DNA of 54,830 nt from an uncultured Parabacteroides sp. (GTDB lineage: Bacteria; Bacteroidota; Bacteroidia; Bacteroidales; Tannerellaceae): NCBI GenBank assembly GCA_946055095.1, contig CAMGEM010000002.1, forward strand, positions 1-54,830, given 5' to 3'. The position numbers and the translations under genes are program-made. Shown in pieces: positions 12,120 to 21,930 of the stretch (position 1 is its first letter; each line of letters begins with the position of its first letter). A model generated the notes under the pieces. The model saw only the letters and a program-made list of their open reading frames with translations. It ran no database searches and was not told the origin of the DNA.

Positions 12120-12422
12120 CTACTCATTTAACAGTGCGATGCACCTATCCACTTCCCGCACTAACTTTGACAATCGCATCCGTGCGTCTTTCCTCTCCTC
12201 CTCGTTCGCTGAGACGACCTTCGCAGTCAGCAGATTGTCGAACTTGGATTTCCATGCCGTAGCCTCCTCGGTTGATCGCTGCAACGCCTCCTCCGCTTGA
12301 TTCAACGCCTCATTCAGCTCGACTATTTTTTGCCGTTGCGCATCGCATAACGCCATCAAATCCCGAACCCGAACTTCAAAAACAGCTAACAATCTATTCT
12401 GGTCTTCGGTCATTTTCACCAA
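12120..12422 (-). CDS. Small coiled-coil protein upstream of zapA
   Basis: 100 residues, almost wholly helical and heptad-like: FEVRVRDLMALCDAQRQKIVELNEALNQAEEALQRS, then VREVDRCIALLNE at the C-terminus. There is no signal peptide or catalytic motif. The position directly before zapA and the coiled-coil form suggest a ZapB-like or other FtsZ-ring accessory role, which is an inference from context. It is the first gene after a strong promoter. Confidence 0.8.
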   Translation of the reverse strand: MVKMTEDQNRLLAVFEVRVRDLMALCDAQRQKIVELNEALNQAEEALQRSTEEATAWKSKFDNLLTAKVVSANEEERKDARMRLSKLVREVDRCIALLNE

Positions 12423-12430
12423 ATTCTACA

Positions 12431-12462
12431 CAAAAGTACAAGATTGTTTTGAATTGGGCAAA
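12431..12462 (-). promoter_or_regulatory. Promoter of the zapA-rny operon
   Basis: On the reverse strand, TTTG (12462-12459), 20 bases, then TACTTTTG (12438-12431): a near-perfect match to the Bacteroidota consensus just before the ATG at 12422. Confidence 0.75.
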
Positions 12463-12502
12463 GAAGATAAAGAATATTTAAACAGGAAATGGACAGAAAA
12501 GC

Positions 12503-12532
12503 AAAAAGGCCGTCCAATCAATTCGAACAGCC
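12503..12532 (-). terminator. Terminator of the winged-helix gene
   Basis: On the reverse strand, GGCTGTTCGA pairs with TTGGACGGCC (several G-U pairs) and is followed by TTTTT. The sequence resembles the terminator after pgk. Confidence 0.8.
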
Positions 12533-12561
12533 CCTCTTAATCTACCTAAAACTCAGGTCGT

Positions 12562-12762
12562 TTACAGCAATGAAACGCAAACGTCGGCACCCTTCTCCGT
12601 GAAAGCCAACTTGCCCTCCTTGGCTAACCAACCCAGGGCAGCATAAACGTCTTTCTCCGTCTTGATCTTCGTGGCTTTCTTCAATGCCTTTACACTCATC
12701 TCACCGCCTTGATTCAATGCATTCCATACCAAGCCGGCATTCGTTCCAATTGTCTCGATCAT
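12562..12762 (-). CDS. Winged helix-turn-helix protein (DUF2582-like)
   Basis: 66 residues starting MIETIGTNAGLVWNALNQGG, with a compact winged helix: MSVKALKKATKIKTEKDVYAALGWLAKEGKLAF. These small proteins of unknown target are common in Bacteroidota. The frame stays open 12 codons upstream, but that part lies over the -7 box, so 12762 is the better start. It stands alone between its own promoter and terminator. Confidence 0.85.
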   Translation of the reverse strand: MIETIGTNAGLVWNALNQGGEMSVKALKKATKIKTEKDVYAALGWLAKEGKLAFTEKGADVCVSLL

Positions 12763-12795
12763 GTTTTGTTGTCTATTAATTAATAATTTACGCCG

Positions 12796-12825
12796 CAAAT
12801 ATAGAGACTTATCGACTTATGCAAA
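12796..12825 (-). promoter_or_regulatory. Promoter of the winged-helix gene
   Basis: On the reverse strand, TTTG (12825-12822), 18 bases, TATATTTG (12803-12796); the start codon is 33 bases further on. Confidence 0.7.
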
Positions 12826-12916
12826 AATTCCACTATGTTATTTAGCATAAATTAGGCTCAAAACGATGAGAATAACAATTATTAATAGTAATACAGGCTT
12901 ATTTTCCTCCCATCGG

Positions 12917-13579
12917 TTAGCCAATCACGCTGACCTCCACGTTTTCGGCTGACGCATATCGTCTTAATAGATCCAGGGCATAGTCACCCGCCTCCTTCAA
13001 TCCTTCGGAACCTGAATAACCATTTATAATCATTAAAAGGGAGGTGGTCTCTAACGAGATCTTTGTGCGCTCCTCATCGCTCGTCGGGGTACCGATCCCG
13101 CCCACTTGATCCCGATAGACAGGCAAGCCGGCGATGTTCAGCAACCCTCTGCCGATGCCCTCGTAACGCTCGCCCTCTCGACCAACGCCCAGGGTCAAAG
13201 CCCCCTCGATCTTATCCGCGTCAAATCCACCGATGGAATAGCCTGTCCGAATGGAGACCAAGTTGATCAGATCCACCAAGGTATCAATCCGATAGAGTGG
13301 CAGCTCACGCAGGATCCTACGCCTCAACGCCTCGGCTGAGGGACGATAGCGATTGGGATCCTTGCCCAACCGTTTGTAGGCGGTTCGTGTCGCCTTGATC
13401 GGTGCCCATTTGTTGACCTCCTCCAAGCGGCAAGCGGCCTTGACCGCAGCCTCCTCTGCCGCTATCTCTTGCCACAAGGCCCCGTCAGAGGGGCTATTCT
13501 TCACCCGGCAAGCGATGGCCAAGACGGTCAACTCCGGACAAGCCGTCTTGATCTCCGACGATAATTCAATCTGTATCAT
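12917..13579 (-). CDS. Stand-alone B3/B4 domain protein
   Basis: 220 residues resembling the B3/B4 (tRNA-editing) domain of the phenylalanyl-tRNA synthetase beta chain. Supporting segments are WAPIKATRTAYKRLGKDPNRYRPSAEALRRRIL, LVDLINLVSIRTGYSIGGFDADKIEG and VGGIGTPTSDEERT. There is no catalytic synthetase core. Free-standing copies are thought to act on mischarged tRNA or amino-acid derivatives, but the substrate here is not known. It is the last gene of the hpt-adk-obgE-pgeF operon, eight bases after pgeF. Confidence 0.85.
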   Translation of the reverse strand: MIQIELSSEIKTACPELTVLAIACRVKNSPSDGALWQEIAAEEAAVKAACRLEEVNKWAPIKATRTAYKRLGKDPNRYRPSAEALRRRILRELPLYRIDTLVDLINLVSIRTGYSIGGFDADKIEGALTLGVGREGERYEGIGRGLLNIAGLPVYRDQVGGIGTPTSDEERTKISLETTSLLMIINGYSGSEGLKEAGDYALDLLRRYASAENVEVSVIG

Positions 13580-13587
13580 ACTTTTGC

Positions 13588-14403
13588 TTATACGTTAAAA
13601 ATACCCGAAACGATTCGACCACTTTGCACACCCAACCGTCTGGCAGAGAAGAAACGCTCCCAATTTGAATAGGTGCAGATACCGGCTATCTCGATATGCC
13701 CCGCTGCCACACCTGCCTCCATCAGCTGCCAACGGTTCGCGCCCCACAAGTCGATATGGGCCTTCCCGTTGCCGGGATCCCGACGCATCAGCCGATACAA
13801 AGGCATACCTGCCGACGCAAAGGCCTCCACGACCTCCTCGCCCACCTCAAAAGCGGCCTGTGAGATGGAAGGGCCGATCCCTGCTCGTAGCTGGGCGGGA
13901 TCACATCCATACTGGGTTTGCAGATAGCGCACCGCCTTTTGGGCGATGCCCTTCACCGTTCCTCGCCATCCGGCATGGACAGCAGCCACTACCCCTTGAT
14001 CGGGCGCATACAACAGGAGCGGCACGCAATCGGCTGTGGAGACAGCCACACAGAGCCGTGGCTCAGCGGTCACCAAGCCATCCACCCCCTCCAAGAGCTG
14101 CCGTCGCTCAGCCTCAGGCTTCGCCAAGAAGGCGGCATCAATCGTCAGCAAGCGATCCTCATGCGTCTGGTGCGGCATGACGATGCGCTCCTGCGGCAAG
14201 CCGATACGCTCCCCCAAGATGGTCAGGTTGCGTCTGACCGCCTCCGGATCATCCGCCGTGTAGAGGCCGGGATTCATCGAGCCAAAGGCCATGCCTCGGC
14301 TGACACCCCCTTGTCGGGTGGTGAAAAAATGAGAAATGCCACGGCACCCCTCCAACAGAGGTAACCGCAGCATTTCCTTCTGAAACATTTGATTGTTATT
14401 CAT
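13588..14403 (-). CDS. pgeF: Peptidoglycan editing factor PgeF (YfiH family)
   Basis: A zinc-dependent laccase-fold enzyme; family members remove wrong amino acids such as L-Ser from peptidoglycan precursors, and other purine-directed activities have been reported. The three metal ligands are seen: His in [10 protein letters not shown], Cys in [11 protein letters not shown] and His in [15 protein letters not shown]. The chosen start, [11 protein letters not shown] at 14403, overlaps the obgE stop by eight bases (a second ATG is at 14388). The open frame before it lies inside obgE. About 271 residues, normal length. Confidence 0.9.
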   Translation of the reverse strand: MNNNQMFQKEMLRLPLLEGCRGISHFFTTRQGGVSRGMAFGSMNPGLYTADDPEAVRRNLTILGERIGLPQERIVMPHQTHEDRLLTIDAAFLAKPEAERRQLLEGVDGLVTAEPRLCVAVSTADCVPLLLYAPDQGVVAAVHAGWRGTVKGIAQKAVRYLQTQYGCDPAQLRAGIGPSISQAAFEVGEEVVEAFASAGMPLYRLMRRDPGNGKAHIDLWGANRWQLMEAGVAAGHIEIAGICTYSNWERFFSARRLGVQSGRIVSGIFNV

Positions 14404-15544
14404 TCTCGTCGTCGTCCCAATATTCCTCGTACTCCTCGTCGTCATCCAGCTCATCGTCATCCACAGGCACGACAAAGTCATCCTCCTCATCGAACACCAA
14501 CGTATTCACGTCGATATTCTTATGCACGATGCGTTCCACCTCGTGGAAGGACTCCTCGTTCAGGGCTTTCCAAAGCAGATCCTTCAACTCGGTAATGCCC
14601 TTGCCCGCCACGGCTGAGATAAAGAGGTGTGGAATACCTTCCGGCAGATCCTCAGAGAGCGCCTCGATCAGCTCGTCATCCAACAGATCACTCTTGGTGA
14701 TGGCCAGCACCCGAGGTTTGTCCAACAAATCGGGATTGTATTGCTCCAACTCGTTGCTCAGGATCTCATACTCCTTGCGGATGTCGTCCGTATCGGCAGG
14801 TACCATGAAGAGCAACAAAGAGTTTCGCTCGATATGTCGCAAGAAGCGCAATCCCAATCCTTTGCCCTCACTCGCTCCCTCGATGATACCGGGAATATCC
14901 GCCATGACAAACGAACGGTTGTCTCGATAGCTCACGATGCCCAAGTTGGGCTCCAAGGTGGTGAAAGGATAGTTGGCGATCTTCGGTTTAGCCGCTGAGA
15001 CCACCGAGAGCAGGGTCGATTTACCCGCATTCGGGAAACCCACCAAACCCACATCGGCCAGCAGCTTCAACTGCAGGATGACGGTACGCTCTTGCGCCGG
15101 CTCACCCGGTTGCGCATAGCGAGGAGCCTGATTGGTGGAGGTCTTGAAATTGAAATTACCCAATCCGCCACGACCCCCTTTCAGCAACATCACCTGCTGC
15201 CCATCTTCTGTCACGTCGCACAGGTATTCGCCCGTGTCCGCGTCATACACCACAGTGCCACAGGGCACCTCGATCACCCGATCCTCGCCATTCTTGCCCG
15301 AGCTACGCTTCGCGCTTCCGCTCTCCCCGTTCGTCGCCAAGATATGACGCTCATATTTCAGATGGAGCAACGTCCAATAGTTGCGATTGCCCCGGAGATA
15401 GATATGACCTCCTCGTCCTCCATCGCCCCCGTCGGGTCCCCCTTTCGGAATATACTTCTCGCGGCGGAAGTGAGAAGATCCCCTGCCTCCCTTACCTGAG
15501 CGGCAATAGATCTTGACATAATCTACAAAGTTCGATTCAGCCAT
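14396..15544 (-). CDS. obgE: GTPase ObgE/CgtA
   Basis: A ribosome-associated GTPase acting in 50S assembly and stress control. The glycine-rich Obg domain ([35 protein letters not shown]) comes first, then the G domain: P-loop [12 protein letters not shown], switch [14 protein letters not shown] and the NKxD-like ITKSDLL. The tail after about residue 345 is very acidic ([21 protein letters not shown]) in place of a full OCT domain. 382 residues. It lies 12 bases after adk in the operon. Confidence 0.97.
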   Translation of the reverse strand: MAESNFVDYVKIYCRSGKGGRGSSHFRREKYIPKGGPDGGDGGRGGHIYLRGNRNYWTLLHLKYERHILATNGESGSAKRSSGKNGEDRVIEVPCGTVVYDADTGEYLCDVTEDGQQVMLLKGGRGGLGNFNFKTSTNQAPRYAQPGEPAQERTVILQLKLLADVGLVGFPNAGKSTLLSVVSAAKPKIANYPFTTLEPNLGIVSYRDNRSFVMADIPGIIEGASEGKGLGLRFLRHIERNSLLLFMVPADTDDIRKEYEILSNELEQYNPDLLDKPRVLAITKSDLLDDELIEALSEDLPEGIPHLFISAVAGKGITELKDLLWKALNEESFHEVERIVHKNIDVNTLVFDEEDDFVVPVDDDELDDDEEYEEYWDDDENE

Positions 15545-15556
15545 TCTCTTGTCGAA

Positions 15557-16126
15557 TTACAAATTATTGATCGCCTCCTTGATACGGCCGAAGATCTCCT
15601 CGATCGTGCCCATACCCTGGATAGCCACGTGCTTGCCCTCGCCAATGTAATAATCAGCCAACGGCGCGGTTTGTGTGTGGTAAACCTCCAAGCGAGACTT
15701 GATCGTCTCCAAGTTGTCGTCTGAACGGCCAGACACCTTACCACGCTCCAACAGGCGCTTTACCAACTCATCCTCATCGACCTGCAAGTTCAGCATCACA
15801 GAGACATCCGTGCCACGCTCGTTGAGCATCTGCTTCAAGGCCTTTGCCTGCGGAATCGTACGGGGGAAACCATCGAAGATCACGCCCTTAGCCGGCTTCT
15901 TGCTATCCAACACATTCGCCAACATGTTCACGATCAACTCATCGGGCACCAACTGACCCTTCTCGATATAATCCTTAGCGATCTTACCCAACTCGGTCTC
16001 GGCCTTCATCTCGCCACGAAGCACATCACCCGTAGAGATGTGATCCAAACCGTACTCTTTGATAATCAACTCACTTTGTGTGCCCTTACCTGAACCCGGA
16101 GCACCAAAAATAACTACATTCAACAT
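15557..16126 (-). CDS. adk: Adenylate kinase
   Basis: Interconverts ATP + AMP and 2 ADP. P-loop GAPGSGKGTQSELI at residues 8-21, NMP-binding ISTGDVLRGE and FDGFPRTIPQA follow. At 189 residues it is the short form: the zinc-type LID insertion is missing, and GKVSGRSDDN sits in its place. Co-transcribed with hpt and obgE. Confidence 0.97.
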   Translation of the reverse strand: MLNVVIFGAPGSGKGTQSELIIKEYGLDHISTGDVLRGEMKAETELGKIAKDYIEKGQLVPDELIVNMLANVLDSKKPAKGVIFDGFPRTIPQAKALKQMLNERGTDVSVMLNLQVDEDELVKRLLERGKVSGRSDDNLETIKSRLEVYHTQTAPLADYYIGEGKHVAIQGMGTIEEIFGRIKEAINNL

Positions 16127-16189
16127 AATTTCTTCGTTTCTATCAATTCTACTATAATAGTAATCTCATTCCACTAAAAACAGACGGCC

Positions 16190-16729
16190 TTACGGCTCGA
16201 CCACTTGATAAATATCCCGATAGGAACGCCCCATCTCGTCGTAATCCAACCCATGCCCCACAATGAAGGCAGGCGGGATCCGTAAACCCACGTAATCGGG
16301 CGTTAAGTCCACCTTCAACGACTCCGGTTTGAACAGCATGGTAGCCAAACGTACATCTTCGGCACCCTGCTCACGCAGCTTCTCCATCACCCGACTCATC
16401 GTGAAACCGGTGTCGATAATGTCTTCCAACAGGATGATCGTACGGCCCTTCACATCCACCGAGATCGGCATGATCTCTTGCAAAACGCCCGTGCTCGACG
16501 TGCCCGCATACGAGGAATAACGGGCGAAAGTCAACTCATAATCGCCATCCAACACCCGCATTAAATCAGCCACAAACATGAACGCCCCATTCAAGATGCC
16601 CACGAAAAGCGGACGCTTTCCGGCCATATCCACAGCGATCTGCCGCGCCATTCGCTCCACAGCCGCTTGAATCTCCGCCTCCGTGATGAACAGCTCAAAT
16701 TCCTTGTCTCTTAGGTGAATCCTCCGCAT
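16190..16729 (-). CDS. hpt: Hypoxanthine phosphoribosyltransferase
   Basis: Salvages hypoxanthine or guanine with PRPP to IMP or GMP. The PRPP motif is IILLEDIIDTGFTM, preceded by FARYSSYAGTSSTG; the later VGLRIPPAFIVGHGLDYDE is typical of the family. 179 residues, normal. First gene of the hpt-adk-obgE-pgeF-B3/B4 operon, behind a strong promoter. Confidence 0.96.
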   Translation of the reverse strand: MRRIHLRDKEFELFITEAEIQAAVERMARQIAVDMAGKRPLFVGILNGAFMFVADLMRVLDGDYELTFARYSSYAGTSSTGVLQEIMPISVDVKGRTIILLEDIIDTGFTMSRVMEKLREQGAEDVRLATMLFKPESLKVDLTPDYVGLRIPPAFIVGHGLDYDEMGRSYRDIYQVVEP

Positions 16730-16752
16730 ACCTAATCCATTTTATCGAGCGG

Positions 16753-16783
16753 CAAAATTAAACAATTTCTGAGGAAGAACAAA
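16753..16783 (-). promoter_or_regulatory. Promoter of the hpt-adk-obgE operon
   Basis: On the reverse strand, TTTG (16783-16780), 19 bases, TAATTTTG (16760-16753), about 23 bases before the hpt ATG. Confidence 0.75.
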
Positions 16784-16812
16784 AAACATTAGCAAGTTCC
16801 GAAAGTTTATTA

Positions 16813-16820
16813 TACATTTG
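16813..16820 (+). promoter_or_regulatory. -7 box for the NAD(P)HX repair gene
   Basis: TACATTTG matches the -7 consensus 33 bases before the ATG at 16854. No good -33 TTTG is seen. A TTG codon inside it (16818) is in frame with the gene but is unlikely to be the start. Confidence 0.5.
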
Positions 16821-16853
16821 CCCAAATCTAAAAATTCACGATTACCGATTCTT

Positions 16854-18380
16854 ATGTTCAAGATATTCGCTACGGATAAAGTAAAAGAGCTTGATCAATA
16901 TACGATTGTACATGAACCGATCAGCTCGATTGATTTAGTGGAGCGTGCCGCTTATGTCTTTGTGCAGGACTTTTGTCGCCATTATTCCAAACAGCAACGG
17001 GTCATCATCTTCGCCGGACAAGGCAACAACGGTGCGGATGCGTTAGCCATCGCTCGCCTCTTGAAGGAAGAGATGTTCAAACGGGTGGAGACCTATCTGT
17101 TCAACCCGACGGATCACCTGTCCGAGGATTGTGAGCGCAACAAGCAACGGCTCTTGACCACCGACCAAGTGGAGTTCATCGAAGTGGGACGGGGCGATTT
17201 CGACCTGCCGGAGATCGACGAGCACGACATCATCATCGACGGCCTGTTTGGCTCAGGGCTGAACCGTCCTTTGGCAGGAGGATTCGCGGCATTGGCCAAC
17301 TTCATCAACGAGACCGATGCCGAGGTGGTCGCTATCGACATTCCATCCGGCCTCTTCGGAGAGGACAACCGAAGCAACAACCCGGAGGCCATCGTGAAAG
17401 CGGACGTTACCCTTACGTTTGGCTTCCCCAAGCTGGCCTTTTTCTTGCCAGAGAATGCCGAGTTCGTGGGCGAATGGCGTGTGCTCGACATCGGCATCCA
17501 CCCCAGCATCATCGAACAAACCAATACACCTTATTATATGGTAGAGGAGGAGGAGGTCTCCGCCAGTCTTTTGCCCCGTGACCGTTTCGCCCACAAAGGG
17601 ACGTTCGGCCACGCACTGTTGCTGGCAGGTAGCAAAGGCAAGATGGGAGCCGCTCTTCTATCCGCCAAGGCCTGTCTGCGTAGTGGAGCCGGCTTGTTGA
17701 CGGCCCATATCCCCTACCGAGGAGAGACCATCTTCCAGACAGCCTTCCCAGAGGCCATGTTGAGTTTTGACCAACATCCCGATTACCTGACTACCGCCCC
17801 AGACACCAACAACTACTCCGCCATTGGCATGGGACCGGGCTTGGGGCAGCACATGGAGTCGGCGGCTGTCATCGAGCGGGTCTTGGGCAACTTCAATAAA
17901 CCGGTTGTCATTGATGCGGATGCCATCAACATCATCGCCTCCAACAAGGATTTGCTCAACAAGATACCGCCTCGCAGCATCTTGACCCCCCATCCCAAAG
18001 AGTTCGATCGTTTGGTGGGCGCCTGCGCGACAGCTTACGAGCGTTTGCTCAAGGCACAATCCTTCGCCGTAGAGCACAAGCTGATCATCGTCTTGAAGGG
18101 GGCCTACACAGCCACCTGCACCACCTCCGGGAACATCTATTTCAACAGTTGTGGCAATCCGGGCATGGCGACAGCCGGCAGCGGCGATGTATTGACGGGT
18201 GTGATCTTAGGGCTCTTGGCACAAGGCTACTCCCCAGAGACAGCGGCCGTGGATGGCGTGTTCCTCCATGCGACAGCTGGCGATTTAGCCGCGCATGGCG
18301 AAGGTTGCTCCGAGGAGAGCCTCATCGCCAGCGATATTATCCGCTTGTTAGCTACCGCCTTCAAGGTCGCTCACCGATGA
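16854..18380 (+). CDS. nnr: Bifunctional NAD(P)H-hydrate epimerase / ADP-dependent dehydratase
   Basis: Repairs hydrated NAD(P)H: the N-terminal YjeF domain (to about 215) epimerises, and the C-terminal carbohydrate-kinase-like domain dehydrates with ADP. Seen are GQGNNGADALAIARLL and DGLFGSGLNRPL in the first part, and HKGTFGHALLLAGSKGKMGAA, GMGPGLG, LTPHPKEFDRL and GNPGMATAGSGDVLTGVI in the second. Start at ATG 16854 (MFKIFATDKVKELD), about 508 residues. The stop overlaps the next ATG by four bases. Confidence 0.96.
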   Translation: MFKIFATDKVKELDQYTIVHEPISSIDLVERAAYVFVQDFCRHYSKQQRVIIFAGQGNNGADALAIARLLKEEMFKRVETYLFNPTDHLSEDCERNKQRLLTTDQVEFIEVGRGDFDLPEIDEHDIIIDGLFGSGLNRPLAGGFAALANFINETDAEVVAIDIPSGLFGEDNRSNNPEAIVKADVTLTFGFPKLAFFLPENAEFVGEWRVLDIGIHPSIIEQTNTPYYMVEEEEVSASLLPRDRFAHKGTFGHALLLAGSKGKMGAALLSAKACLRSGAGLLTAHIPYRGETIFQTAFPEAMLSFDQHPDYLTTAPDTNNYSAIGMGPGLGQHMESAAVIERVLGNFNKPVVIDADAINIIASNKDLLNKIPPRSILTPHPKEFDRLVGACATAYERLLKAQSFAVEHKLIIVLKGAYTATCTTSGNIYFNSCGNPGMATAGSGDVLTGVILGLLAQGYSPETAAVDGVFLHATAGDLAAHGEGCSEESLIASDIIRLLATAFKVAHR

Positions 18381-19363
18381 TTCGTTGGATCACAGGCTTG
18401 TGGATAGGCTTATGCAGCTTGGCAGGAGTCTTCTGCTCTTGCCAAGCGAGCGTAAAGAGCTTCGCTTCCCTCCCACGCACGGGTCGTCAGTTTCCGTTGG
18501 TCACGGTTCCCGCTCAGCTTCAGACACCGGCCGAACGGTCGGAGTGGTTGGCGCTGCACTATTGGGATCAACTTGACTTCACCGATACAACCGACATCCG
18601 GGGCACCCTGTTTCTTGAGCAGGCGTTAAGCGACTACCTCGCTATCTTGCGACAGGCCTCACCGGAGCGACAAGCCGAAGGGTTGAAAGGTTTATTGCGG
18701 AAAGCGGAGACCGGCTACCGACCCGACAGCACCAACGTCGCTCCCCGACCGGATCTCCAAAAGGCCTTCTTGAACCGTTTCGATGAATTACTGGAGGCGT
18801 ATTTGGCCTTCAGCTATTCGCCCATGCAAGACAACGAGATGTATATTGCGGTCTTGGAATACATCACCCAATCCAACAGTTGGAGCGAGGAGGAGAAGAT
18901 CCGTCCATCTATCCTGTTGGAACTGTGCCTCAAGAATCGGAAAGGGACACCCGCTACAGACTTCGACTATGTGGCGGCAGATGGCACGAAGAGCCACCTC
19001 TATGCCCTCTCCTCCCCTTACGTGATCCTCTTTTTCTATGATCCGGAATGTGCCCATTGCCGACAGCTGATCGACCAGATGCACCATTCTACCGTACTCA
19101 ACGAAGCGTTGGAAAAGCATCAGCTCCAGCTGCTCACCATCTATCCCTATGCCGACACGACCGCCTGGCGAACGGGAGTGGCCAACCTTCCTACCGCATG
19201 GATCAACAGCTACAACCCAGCGAGCACCATCCTGAGCGATGAACTTTATGAGCTGAAAATCACACCCGCACTCTATCTGCTCGATCAGGAGAAACGGGTA
19301 CTCGTGCGAGAAGGGAGCTTGCCGGAGATCGAGCAAGCCCTAATCCCCGCAAAGGAGCCATAA
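18377..19363 (+). CDS. Thioredoxin-like lipoprotein (DUF5106-type)
   Basis: A 328-residue exported protein. The signal sequence MIRWITGLWIGLCSLAGVFC ends in a lipobox-like CSC (Cys20 or 22). The middle, helical part resembles the DUF5106 region common in Bacteroidota. The C-terminal part is a thioredoxin fold with the CxxC site in FFYDPECAHCRQL and the cis-Pro region ITPALYLLDQEKRVL. It probably reduces or oxidises disulfides in the envelope. The frame continues upstream, but that part overlaps the previous gene, so the ATGA overlap at 18377 is taken as the start. Confidence 0.85.
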   Translation: MIRWITGLWIGLCSLAGVFCSCQASVKSFASLPRTGRQFPLVTVPAQLQTPAERSEWLALHYWDQLDFTDTTDIRGTLFLEQALSDYLAILRQASPERQAEGLKGLLRKAETGYRPDSTNVAPRPDLQKAFLNRFDELLEAYLAFSYSPMQDNEMYIAVLEYITQSNSWSEEEKIRPSILLELCLKNRKGTPATDFDYVAADGTKSHLYALSSPYVILFFYDPECAHCRQLIDQMHHSTVLNEALEKHQLQLLTIYPYADTTAWRTGVANLPTAWINSYNPASTILSDELYELKITPALYLLDQEKRVLVREGSLPEIEQALIPAKEP

Positions 19364-19403
19364 AAAATAGGGCGAGGCAAGAAGCCGAATAAAATATTTT
19401 GTG

Positions 19404-19411
19404 TAAGTTTG
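19404..19411 (+). promoter_or_regulatory. -7 box for pgk
   Basis: TAAGTTTG fits the -7 consensus and leaves a leader of about 40 bases before the pgk ATG; the -33 element is not clear. Confidence 0.5.
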
Positions 19412-19459
19412 CAAACGTTTTAAACGAACATATTTAACTGTATAATTAACATAGTAATT

Positions 19460-20719
19460 ATGGCAACAATTGACACTTTCAACTTTGCTGGTAAAAAGGC
19501 ATTTGTCAGAGTGGATTTTAATGTCCCCTTAGACGAGAATTTCAACATCACTGACGACACACGTATGCGTGCCGCACTGCCTACCTTGAAGAAGATCTTG
19601 GCAGACGGTGGTAGCATCATCATCGGTTCACACCTGGGCCGTCCGAAAGGCGTAACAGAGAAGTTTTCTTTGAAGCACATCTTGGGTCACCTTTCTGAGT
19701 TGTTAGGCATCGACGTACAGTTCGCTAACGACTGCATCGGCGAGGAGGCTGGCGTGAAGGCTGCCGCTTTGCAACCGGGTGAGGCTTTGCTGTTGGAGAA
19801 CTTGCGCTTCTACGCTGAGGAGGAGGGCAAACCCAGAGGCTTGGCTGAGGACGCTACCGACGAGGAGAAGAAGGCTGCTAAGAAAGCTGTGAAAGAGAGC
19901 CAGAAAGAGTTCACGAAGAAGTTGGCCGCTTACGCTGACTGCTACGTAAACGATGCATTCGGTACAGCTCACCGTGCGCACGCTTCTACGGCATTGATCG
20001 CTGACTATTTCGACGCTGATCACAAGATGTTCGGTTACTTGATGGAGAAAGAGGTGAAGGCCGTTGATAAGGTGCTCAACGACATCAAGCGTCCGTTCAC
20101 CGCGATCATGGGTGGTTCTAAGGTTTCTTCTAAGATCGAGATCATCGAGAACTTGCTCAACAAGGTGGACAACTTGATCATCACTGGCGGTATGACCTAT
20201 ACCTTCACGAAGGCTCAGGGCGGTAAGATCGGTAAGTCTATCTGCGAGGATGACAAGCTGGATTTGGCTTTGGAGTTGATGCAGAAGGCTAAGGACAAGG
20301 GTGTTAACTTGGTTTTGGCTGTTGACGCAAAGATCGCTGACGACTTCAGCAACGACGCAAAGACCGATTTCGCTCCGGTGAATGAGATTCCTGATGCTTG
20401 GGAGGGTCTTGACATTGGTCCGAAGACAGAGGAGATCTACGCAAACGTTATCAAGAGCTCTAAGACCATCCTTTGGAACGGCCCGACGGGTGTATTCGAG
20501 TTTGATAACTTCACACACGGTTCACGTGCGGTAGGTGAGGCTATCGTTGAGGCTACAAAGAACGGTGCCTTCTCATTGGTAGGTGGTGGTGATTCCGTTG
20601 CTTGTGTCAACAAGTTCGGTTTGGCCAACGGCGTATCTTACGTTTCTACCGGTGGTGGTGCTTTGCTTGAGGCTATCGAGGGTAAGGTGCTTCCGGGTAT
20701 CGCTGCTATCCAGGGCTAA
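19460..20719 (+). CDS. pgk: Phosphoglycerate kinase
   Basis: Glycolytic enzyme making ATP from 1,3-bisphosphoglycerate. Diagnostic segments are [70 protein letters not shown] and [12 protein letters not shown]. 419 residues. Codon use is strongly biased (GGT, AAG, GAG, TTG), as expected for a highly expressed gene. A strong terminator lies 24 bases past the stop. Confidence 0.98.
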   Translation: MATIDTFNFAGKKAFVRVDFNVPLDENFNITDDTRMRAALPTLKKILADGGSIIIGSHLGRPKGVTEKFSLKHILGHLSELLGIDVQFANDCIGEEAGVKAAALQPGEALLLENLRFYAEEEGKPRGLAEDATDEEKKAAKKAVKESQKEFTKKLAAYADCYVNDAFGTAHRAHASTALIADYFDADHKMFGYLMEKEVKAVDKVLNDIKRPFTAIMGGSKVSSKIEIIENLLNKVDNLIITGGMTYTFTKAQGGKIGKSICEDDKLDLALELMQKAKDKGVNLVLAVDAKIADDFSNDAKTDFAPVNEIPDAWEGLDIGPKTEEIYANVIKSSKTILWNGPTGVFEFDNFTHGSRAVGEAIVEATKNGAFSLVGGGDSVACVNKFGLANGVSYVSTGGGALLEAIEGKVLPGIAAIQG

Positions 20720-20742
20720 TCACAAAAGTCTATGTATAAAGT

Positions 20743-20773
20743 AAAGGCTGTCCGAAATGGACAGCCTTTTTTA
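20743..20773. terminator. Bidirectional terminator between pgk and the kinase gene
   Basis: AAAGGCTGTCC, loop GAAAT, GGACAGCCTTT, then more T; the A-run on the other side lets it also end the converging reverse gene. Confidence 0.9.
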
Positions 20774-20775
20774 TT

Positions 20776-21870
20776 TTAGAGAGTTTGCACAAACGCATCC
20801 ATCTCCTCCGCATGGGCCTCTAAGCTCTGCAGGAGCTTGAATTGTGCCTTGGTGCGGATCAAGTTATGCTTCGGGCTGTGGATCTTGTAATAGGTATCGC
20901 CATTCAGATAGTCGGTCAAGAAACGTACCGTCTGCATATAGGTCAATAGACGGCCACCGTAGGGCAACAAGCTAATCTCCAAGGGAGTTAAGAATGTCTT
21001 CGCCTTCTCCATGTAGCCACGGGTATAGGCTTCAAAGATCGGCAAGTTCACCTCGACGTGCGCTAAGCACTCATCATCCTCTGCCCCTGTGTTCGCTCCC
21101 GTGCGGATGAAATCACCAATGTCTGACAGCACAAAGCCCGGCATCACTGTGTCCAAGTCGATCACGCAGAGCACCTTGCCCGTCTCCACATCAAACAGCA
21201 TGTTGTTCACCTTCGTATCGCAATGGTTCACCCGCTTACGCAATTTCCCTTCTCGATACAAACGCTCTTGCACACACATCGCCTCCGAGCGAGCCTCTAT
21301 CTCCTGAACCAGCTCCTTCACCTCGTCCAAGCGACCAGCCGAATCGGCGGCTACTGCCTCACGAAACTGCTGCAAACGAAACTCCATGTTGTGGAAATTC
21401 GGGATCGTCTCGCCCAAGGTTCCCTCTGGTAGATCCGCCAGCATCGACTGGAAATCACCGAATGCCTTGCCTGCCTCATACGCCAACTCAGGGGTCACCG
21501 CCTCATAGCTGACACAATCCGGGATCAACAGGCAGACACGCCAGTAGGAATCTCCATCGAAATAGTAGTTCTTACCGGCTTGGGTGGGTAAGAATGTCAA
21601 GACCTTGCGGTCAATGTCCTTCTCGCCTCGCTCCTCCAATACCTTCCGGATATGCTCCGTGACGATACGAATGTTCTCCTGAAGCATCTCCACATTCGTG
21701 AAAATCTGATGATTGATGCGTTGCAATACATAGGGTGTCTCCCCTTTGTCGTTGATCACTTTCAGGGTATCATTGATGTGGCCATTGCCGAAAGGCTGTG
21801 CGTCCACCATCGTTCCCTCCAACTGAAACTGGCTCAAGATGGCCAGTAATTGCTCCTTTGTTTTTGCCAT
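20776..21870 (-). CDS. Aminoglycoside phosphotransferase-fold kinase, possible sugar 1-kinase
   Basis: A kinase of the APH/choline kinase fold. Catalytic HCDTKVNNMLFD (HxDxxxxN) and metal site CVIDLDTVMPG are intact, and the nucleotide loop region is FGNGHINDTLKV. Bacteroidota homologues resemble N-acetylhexosamine 1-kinase (NahK), so phosphorylation of an amino sugar is a reasonable guess, not more. Start chosen at MAKTKEQLLA (21870), about 364 residues. The frame is open 31 codons further, but that stretch contains the terminator of the upstream gene. Confidence 0.85.
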   Translation of the reverse strand: MAKTKEQLLAILSQFQLEGTMVDAQPFGNGHINDTLKVINDKGETPYVLQRINHQIFTNVEMLQENIRIVTEHIRKVLEERGEKDIDRKVLTFLPTQAGKNYYFDGDSYWRVCLLIPDCVSYEAVTPELAYEAGKAFGDFQSMLADLPEGTLGETIPNFHNMEFRLQQFREAVAADSAGRLDEVKELVQEIEARSEAMCVQERLYREGKLRKRVNHCDTKVNNMLFDVETGKVLCVIDLDTVMPGFVLSDIGDFIRTGANTGAEDDECLAHVEVNLPIFEAYTRGYMEKAKTFLTPLEISLLPYGGRLLTYMQTVRFLTDYLNGDTYYKIHSPKHNLIRTKAQFKLLQSLEAHAEEMDAFVQTL

Positions 21871-21892
21871 GCTATTCGATTTTACAGTTCCT

Positions 21893-21930
21893 AAAAAAGA
21901 GAGGAAGCCTATCGCGGATAAGCCTCCTCT
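21893..21930 (-). terminator. Terminator of the SPOR lipoprotein gene
   Basis: On the reverse strand, AGAGGAGGCTTATC and GATAGGCTTCCTCT form a 14-bp stem (one G-U and one mismatch-like position), loop CGC, followed by TTTTTT. A smaller CTTCCTT/AAGGAAG hairpin lies between it and the gene. Confidence 0.85.

Noticed and set aside
14404..14490. Longer start for PgeF
   Set aside because: It would run inside the acidic tail of obgE and reads as Met/Thr/Arg-rich nonsense.
18149..18376. N-terminal extension of the thioredoxin-like protein
   Set aside because: It overlaps the coding end of the nnr gene in another frame; the ATG at 18377 begins a proper signal peptide.
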